64,000 bases of DNA, from the NCBI RefSeq assembly GCF_028993615.1, contig NZ_CP118632.1:4836001-4900000 (forward strand), in the 5' to 3' direction. The notes under the pieces are model-generated. The model saw only the letters and a list, made by a program, of their open reading frames with translations, made no database searches and had not been told where the DNA came from. Made by a program: the position numbers and the translations under genes. This stretch comes from Herbaspirillum sp. WKF16 (GTDB taxonomy: Bacteria > Pseudomonadota > Gammaproteobacteria > Burkholderiales > Burkholderiaceae_D). Every line of letters begins with the position of its first letter. Position 1 is the first letter of the stretch. Below are positions 53,523-61,789 of the stretch, piece after piece.

Positions 53523-54788
53523 TCAGATCAAGCGCGCCGGCTCCAGGTCGGCGCTTTCGATCTCGCTGGCGGCGCCCGAGATCTTGTCGGCGATGATGCG
53601 GCTGGAGCCGCAGGCGGTGGTCCAGCCGTTGGAGCCGTGACCGGCGTTGAGCCACAGGTTCGATAGCGGCGTGGCGCCGATCAGCGGCGCGCCGTCCGGC
53701 GTCATCGGGCGCAGGCCGGCCCAGTACTCGACCTGCGCCAGGTCGGCGCCGGCAGGGTAGAGGTTCTTCAGCGACTTCAGCGCGGTGGCGCAATCGCGCG
53801 GCGTGACCTTGGTGTCCCAGCTGCCGATCTCGGCGGTGCCGGCGGCGCGGATATGGTTGCCCATGCGGGTGATCGCCACCTTGTAGTACTCGTCCATGAC
53901 GCCGCTCCGGGGCGCGCCGGCCGGGTCGGCCACCGGCACCGTGATGGCGTAGCCCTTGACCGGATAGATCGGCAGGTCCAGGCCCAGCGGCTTCATCATC
54001 GGCACCGAGGCCGAGGCGCAGGCCACCACGTAGGCGTCGGCGCACAGCGTGCCGGCGCCGGTGCGTACGCCCGCCACCTTGCCGCCGGCCACCTCGATCG
54101 CCTCGACCGTGGTCGAGAGTCGGAACTCCACCCCATGCGCCTGCAGCCACGCCGCCAAAGCGCGCGCAAACAACGGGCAGTTGCCGGTCTCGTCCATGGG
54201 CAGCAGCAAGCCGCCCTTCAACTCGCCGCGCGCGGCGCCCAGGCCCGGGTCGAAAGCCACGCAGCCATCGGCGTCGAGCAGCTGGAACGGCACGCCGGCC
54301 TCGGCCAGCACCTTGGTCGAGAGACTGGCGTTGTCCACGCCCTCCTGGGTGCGGAACAACTGCAGGTTGCCGCCGGTGGTCTGCTCGTAGCGGATATCGA
54401 GGCGCTCGCGGATCAGCTTGAGCTGTTCATGGCTGTAGCGCGCCAGGCGGCCCATGCGCGCCTTGTTGACGGCGTAGCGCTCGGGCGTGCATTGCGCCAG
54501 GAATTTCTTGAGCCACTTCCACTGGTGCGCGTCCATGCGCGGCGTGAAGCGCAGCGCGGCCTCGACGCCCAGGCAGCTCTGCAGCGACCATTTCAGCGAC
54601 TTGGCCGGCATGCCCGGGGCCGCCCACGGCGTGGCGTAGGACGGGCAGACGTGGCCGGCGTTGCCCACGCTGGTCTCGGCCGCCACTTCGGCGCGGCGCT
54701 CGATGACGGTGACTTCATGGCCGCGCTCGCGGAGGAAATAGGCGGTGGTGACGCCGACGATGCCGGCGCCCAGCACGATGATGCGCAT
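53523..54788 (-). CDS. dadA: D-amino-acid dehydrogenase (DadA family)
   Basis: 421 residues from the ATG at 54788; an upstream in-frame ATG would add 16 residues without family character. FAD-binding motif IIVLGAGIVGVTTAYFLRERGHEVTVIE at the N-terminus, then SVGNAGHVCPSYATPWAAPGM and near the C-terminus YWAGLRPMTPDGAPLIG and LNAGHGSNGWTTACGS. It oxidises D-amino acids to oxo acids at the inner membrane. It lies 22 bp after an SDR gene, same strand, so they form an operon divergent from the amino-acid ABC genes. One DadA-like paralogue among several likely in the genome. Confidence 0.9.
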   Translation of the reverse strand: MRIIVLGAGIVGVTTAYFLRERGHEVTVIERRAEVAAETSVGNAGHVCPSYATPWAAPGMPAKSLKWSLQSCLGVEAALRFTPRMDAHQWKWLKKFLAQCTPERYAVNKARMGRLARYSHEQLKLIRERLDIRYEQTTGGNLQLFRTQEGVDNASLSTKVLAEAGVPFQLLDADGCVAFDPGLGAARGELKGGLLLPMDETGNCPLFARALAAWLQAHGVEFRLSTTVEAIEVAGGKVAGVRTGAGTLCADAYVVACASASVPMMKPLGLDLPIYPVKGYAITVPVADPAGAPRSGVMDEYYKVAITRMGNHIRAAGTAEIGSWDTKVTPRDCATALKSLKNLYPAGADLAQVEYWAGLRPMTPDGAPLIGATPLSNLWLNAGHGSNGWTTACGSSRIIADKISGAASEIESADLEPARLI

Positions 54789-54810
54789 GGTGTTCTTCTG
54801 TCGATGGAAA

Positions 54811-55596
54811 TCAAAGGGTGAGGCCGCCGTCCACATGCCAGACCTGCCCGGTCACATAGGACGCGGCCGGGCTCAGCAGGAAGGCGATGACGTTGGCGAT
54901 GTCCTGGGGCTGGCCCAGGCGGCGCAGCGGGATGCGGTCCAGCGCGGCCTGCCAGGCGGCCAGGTCGATGGCGGACTTGGCCGGGTCGTTCTTTTGCACA
55001 TAGCCGGGCGCAACGGCATTGACGGTGACGCCGGAAGCCGCCAGCTGCACCGCCAGCGACTTCACCAGCGCCTCGATCCCGGCCTTGGCTGCGGCCGAGG
55101 CCGGGAAGCCCGATTCGCCGAGGCGAAACGCGTGCGCCACGAAGGAACTGACGGCCACCACGCGGCCCTGGCCGCCGGCTTGCAGCGCGTCCTTGCAGGC
55201 GGTGGCGAGGCGGAAGAAACCCGACAGCAGCGCGTCCAGCGAACGCGACCAGTCGGCATCCGACAATTCGCCGATGCGCTTCCTGTCGGCGAAGCCGGCA
55301 TTGGCCACCAGCGCGTCGAGGCGGCCGAATTCGCGCAGCGCGGCGTCGCGCAAGGCGCCCGCGGTGGCGGCATCGGCCATGTCGCCCGGCACCGTCACGC
55401 AGGCCGCGCCGGCGCCGCGGCAATGCGCCGCGATGGCCTGCAGCTCGGGCGAATCGCCGCGCGCGTGCAGCACCAGCGCCACATCGGGCGCAGCCAGCGT
55501 GGCGGCCACCGCCGCGCCGATGCCGCGCGCGGCGCCGGTGATCAGGATGACGCGGCGCTGCCGGGCGGACGGGATGGAAGTTGAAACCTGGCTCAT
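54811..55596 (-). CDS. SDR-family protein lacking the catalytic tyrosine
   Basis: 261 residues from the ATG at 55596. Rossmann fold: [19 protein letters not shown] (TGxxxGIG) for cofactor, LVANAGF for the NAG motif, the Ser in VVAVSSFVA and PGYVQKND after the active site. In place of the YxxxK pair the sequence reads SAAAK, so the tyrosine is a serine (codon complement of 55096-55098). The nearby GFPAS has no alternative Tyr. It may be a non-canonical reductase or a binding/regulatory protein. Operon with dadA. Confidence 0.85.
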   Translation of the reverse strand: MSQVSTSIPSARQRRVILITGAARGIGAAVAATLAAPDVALVLHARGDSPELQAIAAHCRGAGAACVTVPGDMADAATAGALRDAALREFGRLDALVANAGFADRKRIGELSDADWSRSLDALLSGFFRLATACKDALQAGGQGRVVAVSSFVAHAFRLGESGFPASAAAKAGIEALVKSLAVQLAASGVTVNAVAPGYVQKNDPAKSAIDLAAWQAALDRIPLRRLGQPQDIANVIAFLLSPAASYVTGQVWHVDGGLTL

Positions 55597-55978
55597 GGTC
55601 GATATCGGAAAATGGGGCCGCTCCCAGCGGCTGGGAGGCGCGACCGGCGGCACGCGGCGCGCGCCGCGGCAAGTGCGCTATTTTAGCCAAACCCCGCCGC
55701 CGCGTGGGCCTCCCCGCCACATCCGCGCCCATATCGCGTGGCCGTGGGCGGCGGTTCTCCATTACAATTGCCGGGTTCGCGGGTTGCCCACCTTGCAATC
55801 CATATAAAAGATATATCCGTACCCTCCGCCATGCCCTTCCCGACACCAGCCCTCCGCGCCGCCTTGCGGCACAGCGGGACATTGCCGTGCGGCATGGATC
55901 GTGCATGCGGCGCCCGCAGTCCAACCGCCCGGAGCCGGCTCGCCTGCTCCAGTTGAATCGTATTAAGGAAAACCGCAG
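55597..55978. other. Divergent intergenic region, SDR-dadA and amino-acid ABC genes
   Basis: No gene is seen. An A/T-rich CCATATAAAAGATATATCC near 55800-55818 is the likely site of the plus-strand promoter, but I cannot define a clear -35/-10 pair. An Lrp site might be expected here because an Lrp-type gene is in the operon. Confidence 0.35.
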
Positions 55979-56644
55979 ATGTATCAATGGGACTTCGGCT
56001 CGCTCTGGCAATTCAGGAGCATCATCGGAATCGGCTTCGTCTACACGCTCACCTATACCGTGATCTGTATCGCGCTGGGTTTGCTGGTGGGACTGGTGGT
56101 CGGCCTGGGCCGCCTTTCCACCAACCCGTTCATCTCCGGTCCGCTGCGCGCCTTCGTCGAGGTGTTCCGCTGCACCCCGGTGCTGGTGCAGCTGGTGTGG
56201 TTCTACTACGCGCTGCCGGTGCTGCTGGGCATCGAGATGTCGGCCGGCACCGCCGCCATGCTGTCGCTGGCGCTGTACGGCGGCGCCTTCTATTCCGAGA
56301 TCATCCGCGGCGGCATCGTCTCGATCGACGTCGGCCAGTCCGAGGCCGGCTGGGCGCTGGGCATGACCCGCTTCCAGCTGATGAAGCGGGTGATCCTGCC
56401 GCAGGCCTTCAAGCGCATGACGCCGCCGCTGGTGAACCAGTCCATCATGCAGCTGAAGAATACCTCGCTGCTGTCGGTGCTGGCGGTGCCGGACCTGCTG
56501 TACCAGGGCCAGATCATCGCCCACGAGACCTATCGTCCGCTGGAGATCTACACCATGGTCGCGATCATCTACTTCGTGATCCTGCTGCCGGCCACCATCT
56601 GGGCCAAGCGCCTGGAAACCCGCCTCTCGGCGCAGCACGGTTGA
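55979..56644 (+). CDS. Polar amino-acid ABC transporter permease
   Basis: 221 residues with about five helices. It starts MYQWDFGSLWQFRSIIGIGFVYTL and contains the HisMQ/GlnP signature: FVEVFRCTPVLVQLVWFYYALP, GAFYSEIIRGGIVSIDVGQSEAGWALGMTRFQLMKRVILPQA (EAA loop). It imports polar amino acids. Only one permease gene is present, so it probably forms a homodimer. It is 10 bp upstream of its ATPase gene; the binding protein gene lies nearby at 58.2 kb on the other strand. Confidence 0.93.
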   Translation: MYQWDFGSLWQFRSIIGIGFVYTLTYTVICIALGLLVGLVVGLGRLSTNPFISGPLRAFVEVFRCTPVLVQLVWFYYALPVLLGIEMSAGTAAMLSLALYGGAFYSEIIRGGIVSIDVGQSEAGWALGMTRFQLMKRVILPQAFKRMTPPLVNQSIMQLKNTSLLSVLAVPDLLYQGQIIAHETYRPLEIYTMVAIIYFVILLPATIWAKRLETRLSAQHG

Positions 56645-56654
56645 GGAGCACAAG

Positions 56655-57422
56655 ATGAGCAACGGTAATTCGATGATCCAGATCAGCAATCTCAAGAAGG
56701 CCTTCGGCGACCACGTCGTACTGAAGGACATCTCCATCCAGATCGCCAAGGGCAGCGTGGTCGCCATGATCGGGCCCTCGGGCTCGGGCAAGTCGACCCT
56801 GCTGCGCTGCCTCAACCTGCTGACCGTGCCTGACCTGGGCTCGGTGCGCATCGGCGAGCGCCATTTCGAATTCGACGGGAAGAAATCCCGCCTGCCCAAG
56901 GACAAGGAGCTGGCCGGCTTCCGCGCCCGCACCGGCATGGTGTTCCAGCACTTCAACCTGTTCCCGCACATGACCGCGGTAGAGAACGTGATGGAAGGCA
57001 TGATCACCGTGCAGCGCGTGCCCAAGGCCCAGGCCCGCGAGCGCGCCATGGCGCTGCTGCAGAAGGTGGGACTGGCCGAGCGCGCCGACATGTATCCGCA
57101 GAAGCTCTCCGGCGGCCAGAAGCAGCGCATCGCGATCGCCCGCGCGCTGGCCATGCAACCGGACGTAATGCTGTTCGACGAAGCCACCTCGGCGCTCGAC
57201 CCCGAACTGGTGGGCGAGGTGCTCAACGTGATCCGCGGCCTCGCGGCCGATGGCATGACCATGATCCTGGTGACCCACGAGATCGCCTTCGCCCGCGAAG
57301 TCGCCGACCAGGTGGTGTTCATGCGCGACGGCGTGGTGGTGGAAGCCGGCCCGCCGTCGCAGGTCATCGACAATCCGCAACAGGCGGCGACCCAGGCCTT
57401 CCTGGCCCGCTTCAACGGCTAG
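56655..57422 (+). CDS. Polar amino-acid ABC transporter ATP-binding protein (GlnQ/HisP-type)
   Basis: 255 residues. Walker A GPSGSGKST, Q-loop GMVFQHFNLFPHMTAVENVMEG, signature LSGGQKQRIAIARALAMQP and Walker B VMLFDEATSALDPELVGEVL are standard for the polar amino-acid uptake group. It starts 10 bp after the permease and ends 17 bp before the Lrp-type regulator gene, forming a three-gene operon. Confidence 0.95.
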   Translation: MSNGNSMIQISNLKKAFGDHVVLKDISIQIAKGSVVAMIGPSGSGKSTLLRCLNLLTVPDLGSVRIGERHFEFDGKKSRLPKDKELAGFRARTGMVFQHFNLFPHMTAVENVMEGMITVQRVPKAQARERAMALLQKVGLAERADMYPQKLSGGQKQRIAIARALAMQPDVMLFDEATSALDPELVGEVLNVIRGLAADGMTMILVTHEIAFAREVADQVVFMRDGVVVEAGPPSQVIDNPQQAATQAFLARFNG

Positions 57423-57439
57423 CGCGCCGCGATCCGCCC

Positions 57440-57886
57440 ATGAAGACGCGGCTCGACACGCTCGACGACACCGACCGCGCGCTGATTGCGCTGCTGCAGG
57501 TGTCGGCGCGCGAAAGCGTGGCCAACCTGGCGCGTAAGCTGGGCGTGGCGCGCACCACCGTGGTGGCGCGCCTGGCCCGGCTGGAGCACAACGGCGTCAT
57601 CGCCGGCTACACCGTCAAGCTGGGCCAGGAAGTGACCGACAACGCCCTGCGCGCCTACGTCGGCATCAGCGTCGAGGCCAAGACCGTGCGCGACGTGTTG
57701 AAGCGCTTCAAGCGCATGCCCGAGATCGAACTGCTGTGCTCGGTCTCGGGCGAGTTCGACTACGTCGCCTGGCTGCGCGCCGACTCCGCCGAACGGCTCG
57801 ACCAGCTGCTCGACGAGATCGGCGAGATCGACGGCGTCACCCGCACCACCACCTCCATCGTCCTGTCGCGCAAGATCGAGCGCTGA
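57440..57886 (+). CDS. Lrp/AsnC family transcriptional regulator
   Basis: 148 residues. N-terminal helix-turn-helix (LDDTDRALIALLQVSARESVANLARKLGVARTTVVARLARLEHNGVI) and a C-terminal RAM effector domain (ALRAYVGISVEAKTVRDVLKRF, ELLCSVSGEFDYVAWLRAD). Such regulators sense amino acids, and the position at the end of an amino-acid ABC operon beside dadA and lysine-degradation genes points to control of these neighbours. Confidence 0.93.
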   Translation: MKTRLDTLDDTDRALIALLQVSARESVANLARKLGVARTTVVARLARLEHNGVIAGYTVKLGQEVTDNALRAYVGISVEAKTVRDVLKRFKRMPEIELLCSVSGEFDYVAWLRADSAERLDQLLDEIGEIDGVTRTTTSIVLSRKIER

Positions 57887-57979
57887 CGCCGCTCGGCATC
57901 GGGAATTTCCCGATGGAAGAGCGGCCGCCGCCTGCCTAAGATGAAGCACATATCCTTTCATGTGTTCAGCGAGGCCGTC

Positions 57980-58081
57980 ATGCGCAAATTCTTCGGGAAC
58001 CACATCACCATCCTCGGCCTCTGGCTGGCCTGCTCGGCGCTGTTCGTCGTCGTCATGACGGCCACCGGCATCCATTCCTGA
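57980..58081 (+). CDS. Small membrane protein, 33 residues
   Basis: A short frame from ATG 57980: MRKFFGNHITILGLWLACSA, then a run of hydrophobic residues (FVVVMTATG) and a stop. A basic N-terminus followed by one hydrophobic helix is typical of small membrane proteins. Ribosome-site support is weak (GAGG at 57971-57974). It sits between the Lrp-type gene and a terminator. Function unknown. Confidence 0.45.
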   Translation: MRKFFGNHITILGLWLACSALFVVVMTATGIHS

Positions 58082-58104
58082 TCCCGGCCCCGGCCGCAGG
58101 CAAT

Positions 58105-58135
58105 AAAAAACCCGCGCCGTCGCCGGTGCGGGTTC
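58105..58135 (-). terminator. Terminator of the amino-acid binding-protein gene
   Basis: On the minus strand ACCCGCACC, loop, GGCGCGGGT-type stem (one wobble) followed by TTTTTTATTG. It lies 37 bp after the stop codon of the binding protein. Confidence 0.85.
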
Positions 58136-58171
58136 TCCATTCCAGCCGCGCGGGCGCGGCCGCCATCCGGC

Positions 58172-59017
58172 TTACAGCGGGATCTGCGGCGGCACGTCTT
58201 CCGGCTTCACGCCCGACAGCTTCTGCAGGTTGCCCAGCACGGTCGGCTTGATCTTGCCTGCGGCGCGTTCGGCCACGATCCACTTGTTGACCGCTTCGGT
58301 CCAGGCCTTGTCGTCTTCCTTGGGCACGCCGATGTTGGTCGAGGTGGCTTCCAGCGGCATCGGCACGGTCATCTTGCCCAGCGCCGGATTCTTCTTGAGG
58401 ATGTTCAGCGCCAGCAGCCACACCAGCACCTGCGCGTCGACGCGGCCGGTCTGCAACGCCAGGGTCGCGTCGTCGGCCTTTTCCAGGCGCACGATGGTGG
58501 CGTTGGGGCACACGCGCGAGATCATCTGGTCATGCGAGGAGCCGATGTCGACGGCGATCTTCACTTCCGGCTTGTTCAGGTCGGCCCAGGTCTTGAACTC
58601 CTTCTTGGAGACGATGGTGAAGGCGTTCAGGAACAGCGGCTCGGAGAAACCGATGACCTCGCGGCGCGCCGGGGTCGGGTTCATGCCGAAGAAGACGTCG
58701 ATCTTGCGCGTCTGCAGGTCCAGCACCGAGTTGCCCCAGGTGGTTTCATTGATTTCCAGCTTGACGTTCAGGCTGGCCGCCAGGCTCTTGGCGAAGTCGA
58801 TCATGAAGCCGTTCCATTCGCCGCTGGCCAGGTCCTTGTTGTAGTAAGGCGCTGCGCCGCGCACCGCGCCGATGCGCAGGGTCTTGGTGCGCTGGATGCG
58901 GGCGAAGGTCGCCTCGGTCGAGCCGGCCGGCGCGGCGGCCTGGGCGAAAACGTTGGGCAAGTAGGACGCGGCGGCGAGGCCTGCCACGTTGGTGATGAAA
59001 CTGCGGCGGTTGGTCAT
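58172..59017 (-). CDS. Polar amino-acid ABC transporter substrate-binding protein (SBP family 3)
   Basis: 281 residues. N-terminal NRRSFITNVAGLAAASYLP resembles a twin-arginine signal; cleavage is near VFAQA. Mature SBP-3 fold with KTLRIGAVRGAAPYYNKDLASGEWNGFMIDFAKSLA, FFGMNPTPARREVIGFSEPLF and VDIGSSHDQMI. It would supply the permease/ATPase pair at 56-57.4 kb, although it is on the opposite strand. Its ligand is unknown; an amino acid is implied by family, lysine is a guess from the neighbourhood. Confidence 0.88.
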   Translation of the reverse strand: MTNRRSFITNVAGLAAASYLPNVFAQAAAPAGSTEATFARIQRTKTLRIGAVRGAAPYYNKDLASGEWNGFMIDFAKSLAASLNVKLEINETTWGNSVLDLQTRKIDVFFGMNPTPARREVIGFSEPLFLNAFTIVSKKEFKTWADLNKPEVKIAVDIGSSHDQMISRVCPNATIVRLEKADDATLALQTGRVDAQVLVWLLALNILKKNPALGKMTVPMPLEATSTNIGVPKEDDKAWTEAVNKWIVAERAAGKIKPTVLGNLQKLSGVKPEDVPPQIPL

Positions 59018-59522
59018 GCGGTTCTCCCTGTTTGGCGAATGGCGCCGGCCTGGTGGCGGCCGTGCGCGTCAAAAGCATGTCCGGCGCTCGGCCGGACATT
59101 GGCGTCGATTTTAGCCCAGCCTCGGGAACGCTGCGTGGGCAATTGGGGACGCTTGCGGATGAAATTTCTTGAAGGCGAGGCCAGGGCCGGATGCCGGTCT
59201 CAACCGCCGGGAAACTGACTCCGCGCCCTTGGTGAAACCCGTTTGTCCGCGAGGAACGACACCGGCTACCGCCTGCGCCGGACGACAGGTAACTGGCCGC
59301 CCCGAGCGCAGGGAGCGTCGAATTGCGTCCTCCTTGTCCTCCCGGCGCAGGCCGGGACCCAGCGTCGTTAAATGACCATCGTCACGACAAAATGGCTGAT
59401 CAATAGCTACATAACGACTATAGATCACCATTTTCAACATCAATCTTCATCTTTTTATCGTACAAGCTCTTCCCTAGAATCGGCTCCGTATCCCCACATC
59501 ACCACACGGAAAAGGAGCCGCC
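59018..59522. other. Divergent intergenic region with one palindromic element
   Basis: 505 bp without a gene. It holds one copy of the 34-nt element (59336-59369). The last 130 bp are A/T-rich against the GC-rich background (ATAACGACTATAGATCACC, CCCTAGAATCGG with a -10-like TAGAAT at 59475-59480) and probably carry the promoter of the lysine-degradation genes. Confidence 0.5.
59336..59369 (+). repeat. 34-nt palindromic element, copy 7 (solitary)
   Basis: Plus strand: GTCCTCCCGGCGCAGG then CCGGGACCCAGCGTCGTT. Same stem as copy 2, one change in the left flank. It has no inverted partner nearby. Confidence 0.82.
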
Positions 59523-60695
59523 ATGCGCAACATCATTCTGCTGGGCGCCGGTCACATCGGCCAGGCCATCGCCCGCCGCCTGCACGGCAGCGGCGACTAT
59601 CGCCTGCTGGCGGCCGACCGCGAGGCGGCGGCGCTGCAGCCGCTGGAGGCGCTGGGCATCGCCGCGCGCCAGGCCGATTTCAGCGACGCCGCGGCGCTGC
59701 GCACGCTGCTGGCCGGCGGCGACGCCGTCATCAACGCCCTGCCCTGGCACATGGCCATCGCGGTGGCCGAGGCCGCGCGCGCGGCCGGCGTGCACTACTT
59801 CGATCTGACCGAGGATGTGCAGGCCACGCGCCGCATCATGCAACTGGCCGCCGACGCCGACAGCGCCTTCATGCCCCAATGCGGGCTGGCGCCGGGCTTT
59901 GTCGGCATCGCCGCGCACCACCTGGCGCAGGACTTCGACGACATCCGCGAAATCAAGATGCGGGTCGGCGCGCTGCCGGAGTTTCCCACCAACGAGATCA
60001 AGTACAACCTGACCTGGAGCGTGGACGGCCTGGTCAACGAATACTGCCACCCCTGCGAGGCGATCCGCGACGGCGCGCTGCACGAGGCGCAGCCGCTGGA
60101 GGGGTTGGAGCACTTCTCGCTGGACGGCGTCGAGTACGAGGCCTTCAACACCTCGGGCGGCCTGGGCACGCTGTGCGCGACGCTGGCCGGCCGCGCCGCC
60201 AACCTCGACTACAAGTCGGTGCGCTATCCCGGCCACCGCGACCGCCTGCGCTTCCTGCTGGAAGAGCTGCGCCTGAAGGAGCGACCGGCGCTGCTCAAGG
60301 ACATCCTGCGCCACGCCGTGCCGGCCACCATGCAGGACGTGGTGCTGGTGTTCGTCACCGTCAGCGGCACGCGCAATGGCCAGTACCAGCAGCGCGTGTT
60401 CAGCCGCAAGGTGTTCGCGGCCGACCACGGCGGCGTGCCCGAGAGCGCCATCCAGATCACCACCGCGGCCGGCGTATGCGCGGCGGTCGACCTGTTCTTC
60501 GCCGGCCGCCTGCCGCAACGCGGCTTCCTCCGCCAGGAACAGCTGGCCTTGCCCGAGTTCCTGGCCAACCGCTTCGGCCGCGCCTACGCCGCTCCTGAAG
60601 GCGACGGCCGGCGGCGCTACACTGTGGCTATCGACGACACAGGAGCCCCCCATGACCATCCGAGAACAGAATCCGGCCGCCGGCTCGCGGCCTGA
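59523..60695 (+). CDS. Saccharopine-dehydrogenase-family protein, probably lysine 6-dehydrogenase
   Basis: 390 residues. N-terminal NAD(P)-binding fold (NIILLGAGHIGQAIARRL), then INALPWHMAIAVAEAARAAGVHYFDLTED, QCGLAPGFVGIAAHHLA and the substrate region ALPEFPTNEIKYNLTWSVDGLVNEYCHPCEAIRDG. The size (about 390) and lack of a saccharopine-forming partner fit lysine 6-dehydrogenase, which makes 2-aminoadipate 6-semialdehyde from lysine; saccharopine dehydrogenase is the alternative. It overlaps the HglS-like gene by 44 bp and begins a three-gene lysine-degradation set. Confidence 0.82.
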   Translation: MRNIILLGAGHIGQAIARRLHGSGDYRLLAADREAAALQPLEALGIAARQADFSDAAALRTLLAGGDAVINALPWHMAIAVAEAARAAGVHYFDLTEDVQATRRIMQLAADADSAFMPQCGLAPGFVGIAAHHLAQDFDDIREIKMRVGALPEFPTNEIKYNLTWSVDGLVNEYCHPCEAIRDGALHEAQPLEGLEHFSLDGVEYEAFNTSGGLGTLCATLAGRAANLDYKSVRYPGHRDRLRFLLEELRLKERPALLKDILRHAVPATMQDVVLVFVTVSGTRNGQYQQRVFSRKVFAADHGGVPESAIQITTAAGVCAAVDLFFAGRLPQRGFLRQEQLALPEFLANRFGRAYAAPEGDGRRRYTVAIDDTGAPHDHPRTESGRRLAA

Positions 60696-61743
60696 AGCGG
60701 CAGCGCGCGATTCGCAACTGGCGGCGCTGCTGGCCGCGCACCGCACGCCGCAGGAGATCGCCTTCCTGCTGCGCGCGATCCATGTGCCGTCCTGCACGCT
60801 CAGGCCGGCCGGCGCGGCGAATGTGTCGCGCCTGGAACTGGCGCAGGCGCTCAACATGCTGCTGTTCGAGAAGCTGCTCAAGGACGTGCCCGACGCCGCC
60901 GCCTACGTCGCCGAGGCCGTTGCCGCCGGCCAGCGCATGCACTTCGACCATGGCGCGCTGCGCACGGTGCTGGGCGCCGGCACCGGCCTGCTGCCGGCCG
61001 GCGAGCAGGCCATCACGCGCATCCTGCGACCGCTGGGCTACGTGCAGAACGGGCTGTATCCGCTGGAGCGCATCCGCATGACCGGCCGCTCCTACGCCCA
61101 TGCCGATGCGCCCGAGGAGATCGCCCAGTTCTTCGTCAGCGAGCTGCATGCGGATCGCTTCTCGCCGGAGTTCCAGGCGGTGGTCAGCCGCGTAATCGGC
61201 ACCTCGGTCGATCCGCTCGGCGCGGATGCCCAGGCCCTGCTGGCGCGACTGGAAGGCGAACGCGAACTGCCGCTGGCGGCGGCGCAGTCGCTGCTGCCGG
61301 TGCTGCTGTCGGCCTTCGCGCGCCAGCACGCCTTGCCGACGGTCGCCGACTACGAACGGCTGCGCGGCGAATCCAGCGAGATGGCCTGGATCGCCACCGA
61401 AGGCAACGTCTTCAACCATGCCACCGACCGCGTGCCCGACGTCGAAGCGGTGGCCGAACGCCAGCGCGCGCTGGGGCGGCCGATGAAGGACAAGATCGAG
61501 GTCTCGCGCAACGGCCGCGTGCGCCAGACCGCCTACCGCGCCTGCACCGTGCTGCGCCCGATGCGCGATCAACACGGCGCAGTCGTCGAACAGGCGGTGC
61601 CGGGCTCGTTCTACGAATTCATTTCGCGCGACCGCTATGTCGACGACCAGGGCGTGGAACGCCTTGACCTCAGCTTCGACAGCGGCAACGCGCAGGGCAT
61701 TTTCAAGATGACCGCCGGCGGCGCAGACGCTGCCGGCATGTAG
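60652..61743 (+). CDS. hglS: DUF1338 protein, probable 2-oxoadipate dioxygenase/decarboxylase (HglS-type)
   Basis: 363 residues from ATG 60652, with AGGAG just upstream and a 44-bp overlap with the preceding gene. Family metal ligands are visible: His in MHFDHGALRTV, His in VFNHATDRVPDV and Glu in SFYEFISRDRY. HglS converts 2-oxoadipate to D-2-hydroxyglutarate in lysine catabolism. P. putida HglS is about 100 residues longer, so this is a shorter form of the family; residues between the ligands look complete. Its place between lysine-dehydrogenase-like and aminoadipate-semialdehyde dehydrogenase genes supports the assignment. Confidence 0.85.
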   Translation: MTIREQNPAAGSRPEAAARDSQLAALLAAHRTPQEIAFLLRAIHVPSCTLRPAGAANVSRLELAQALNMLLFEKLLKDVPDAAAYVAEAVAAGQRMHFDHGALRTVLGAGTGLLPAGEQAITRILRPLGYVQNGLYPLERIRMTGRSYAHADAPEEIAQFFVSELHADRFSPEFQAVVSRVIGTSVDPLGADAQALLARLEGERELPLAAAQSLLPVLLSAFARQHALPTVADYERLRGESSEMAWIATEGNVFNHATDRVPDVEAVAERQRALGRPMKDKIEVSRNGRVRQTAYRACTVLRPMRDQHGAVVEQAVPGSFYEFISRDRYVDDQGVERLDLSFDSGNAQGIFKMTAGGADAAGM

Positions 61744-61789
61744 GCCGGGCGCTGCGCGCGGCGGCCCGGATTTCAGCGAAAGGATCACC

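Noticed and set aside
54593..57415. 940-codon minus-strand open frame
   Set aside because: Spans the SDR gene in another frame, an intergenic region and the complement of the amino-acid ABC genes; composition and lack of motifs mark it as a shadow.
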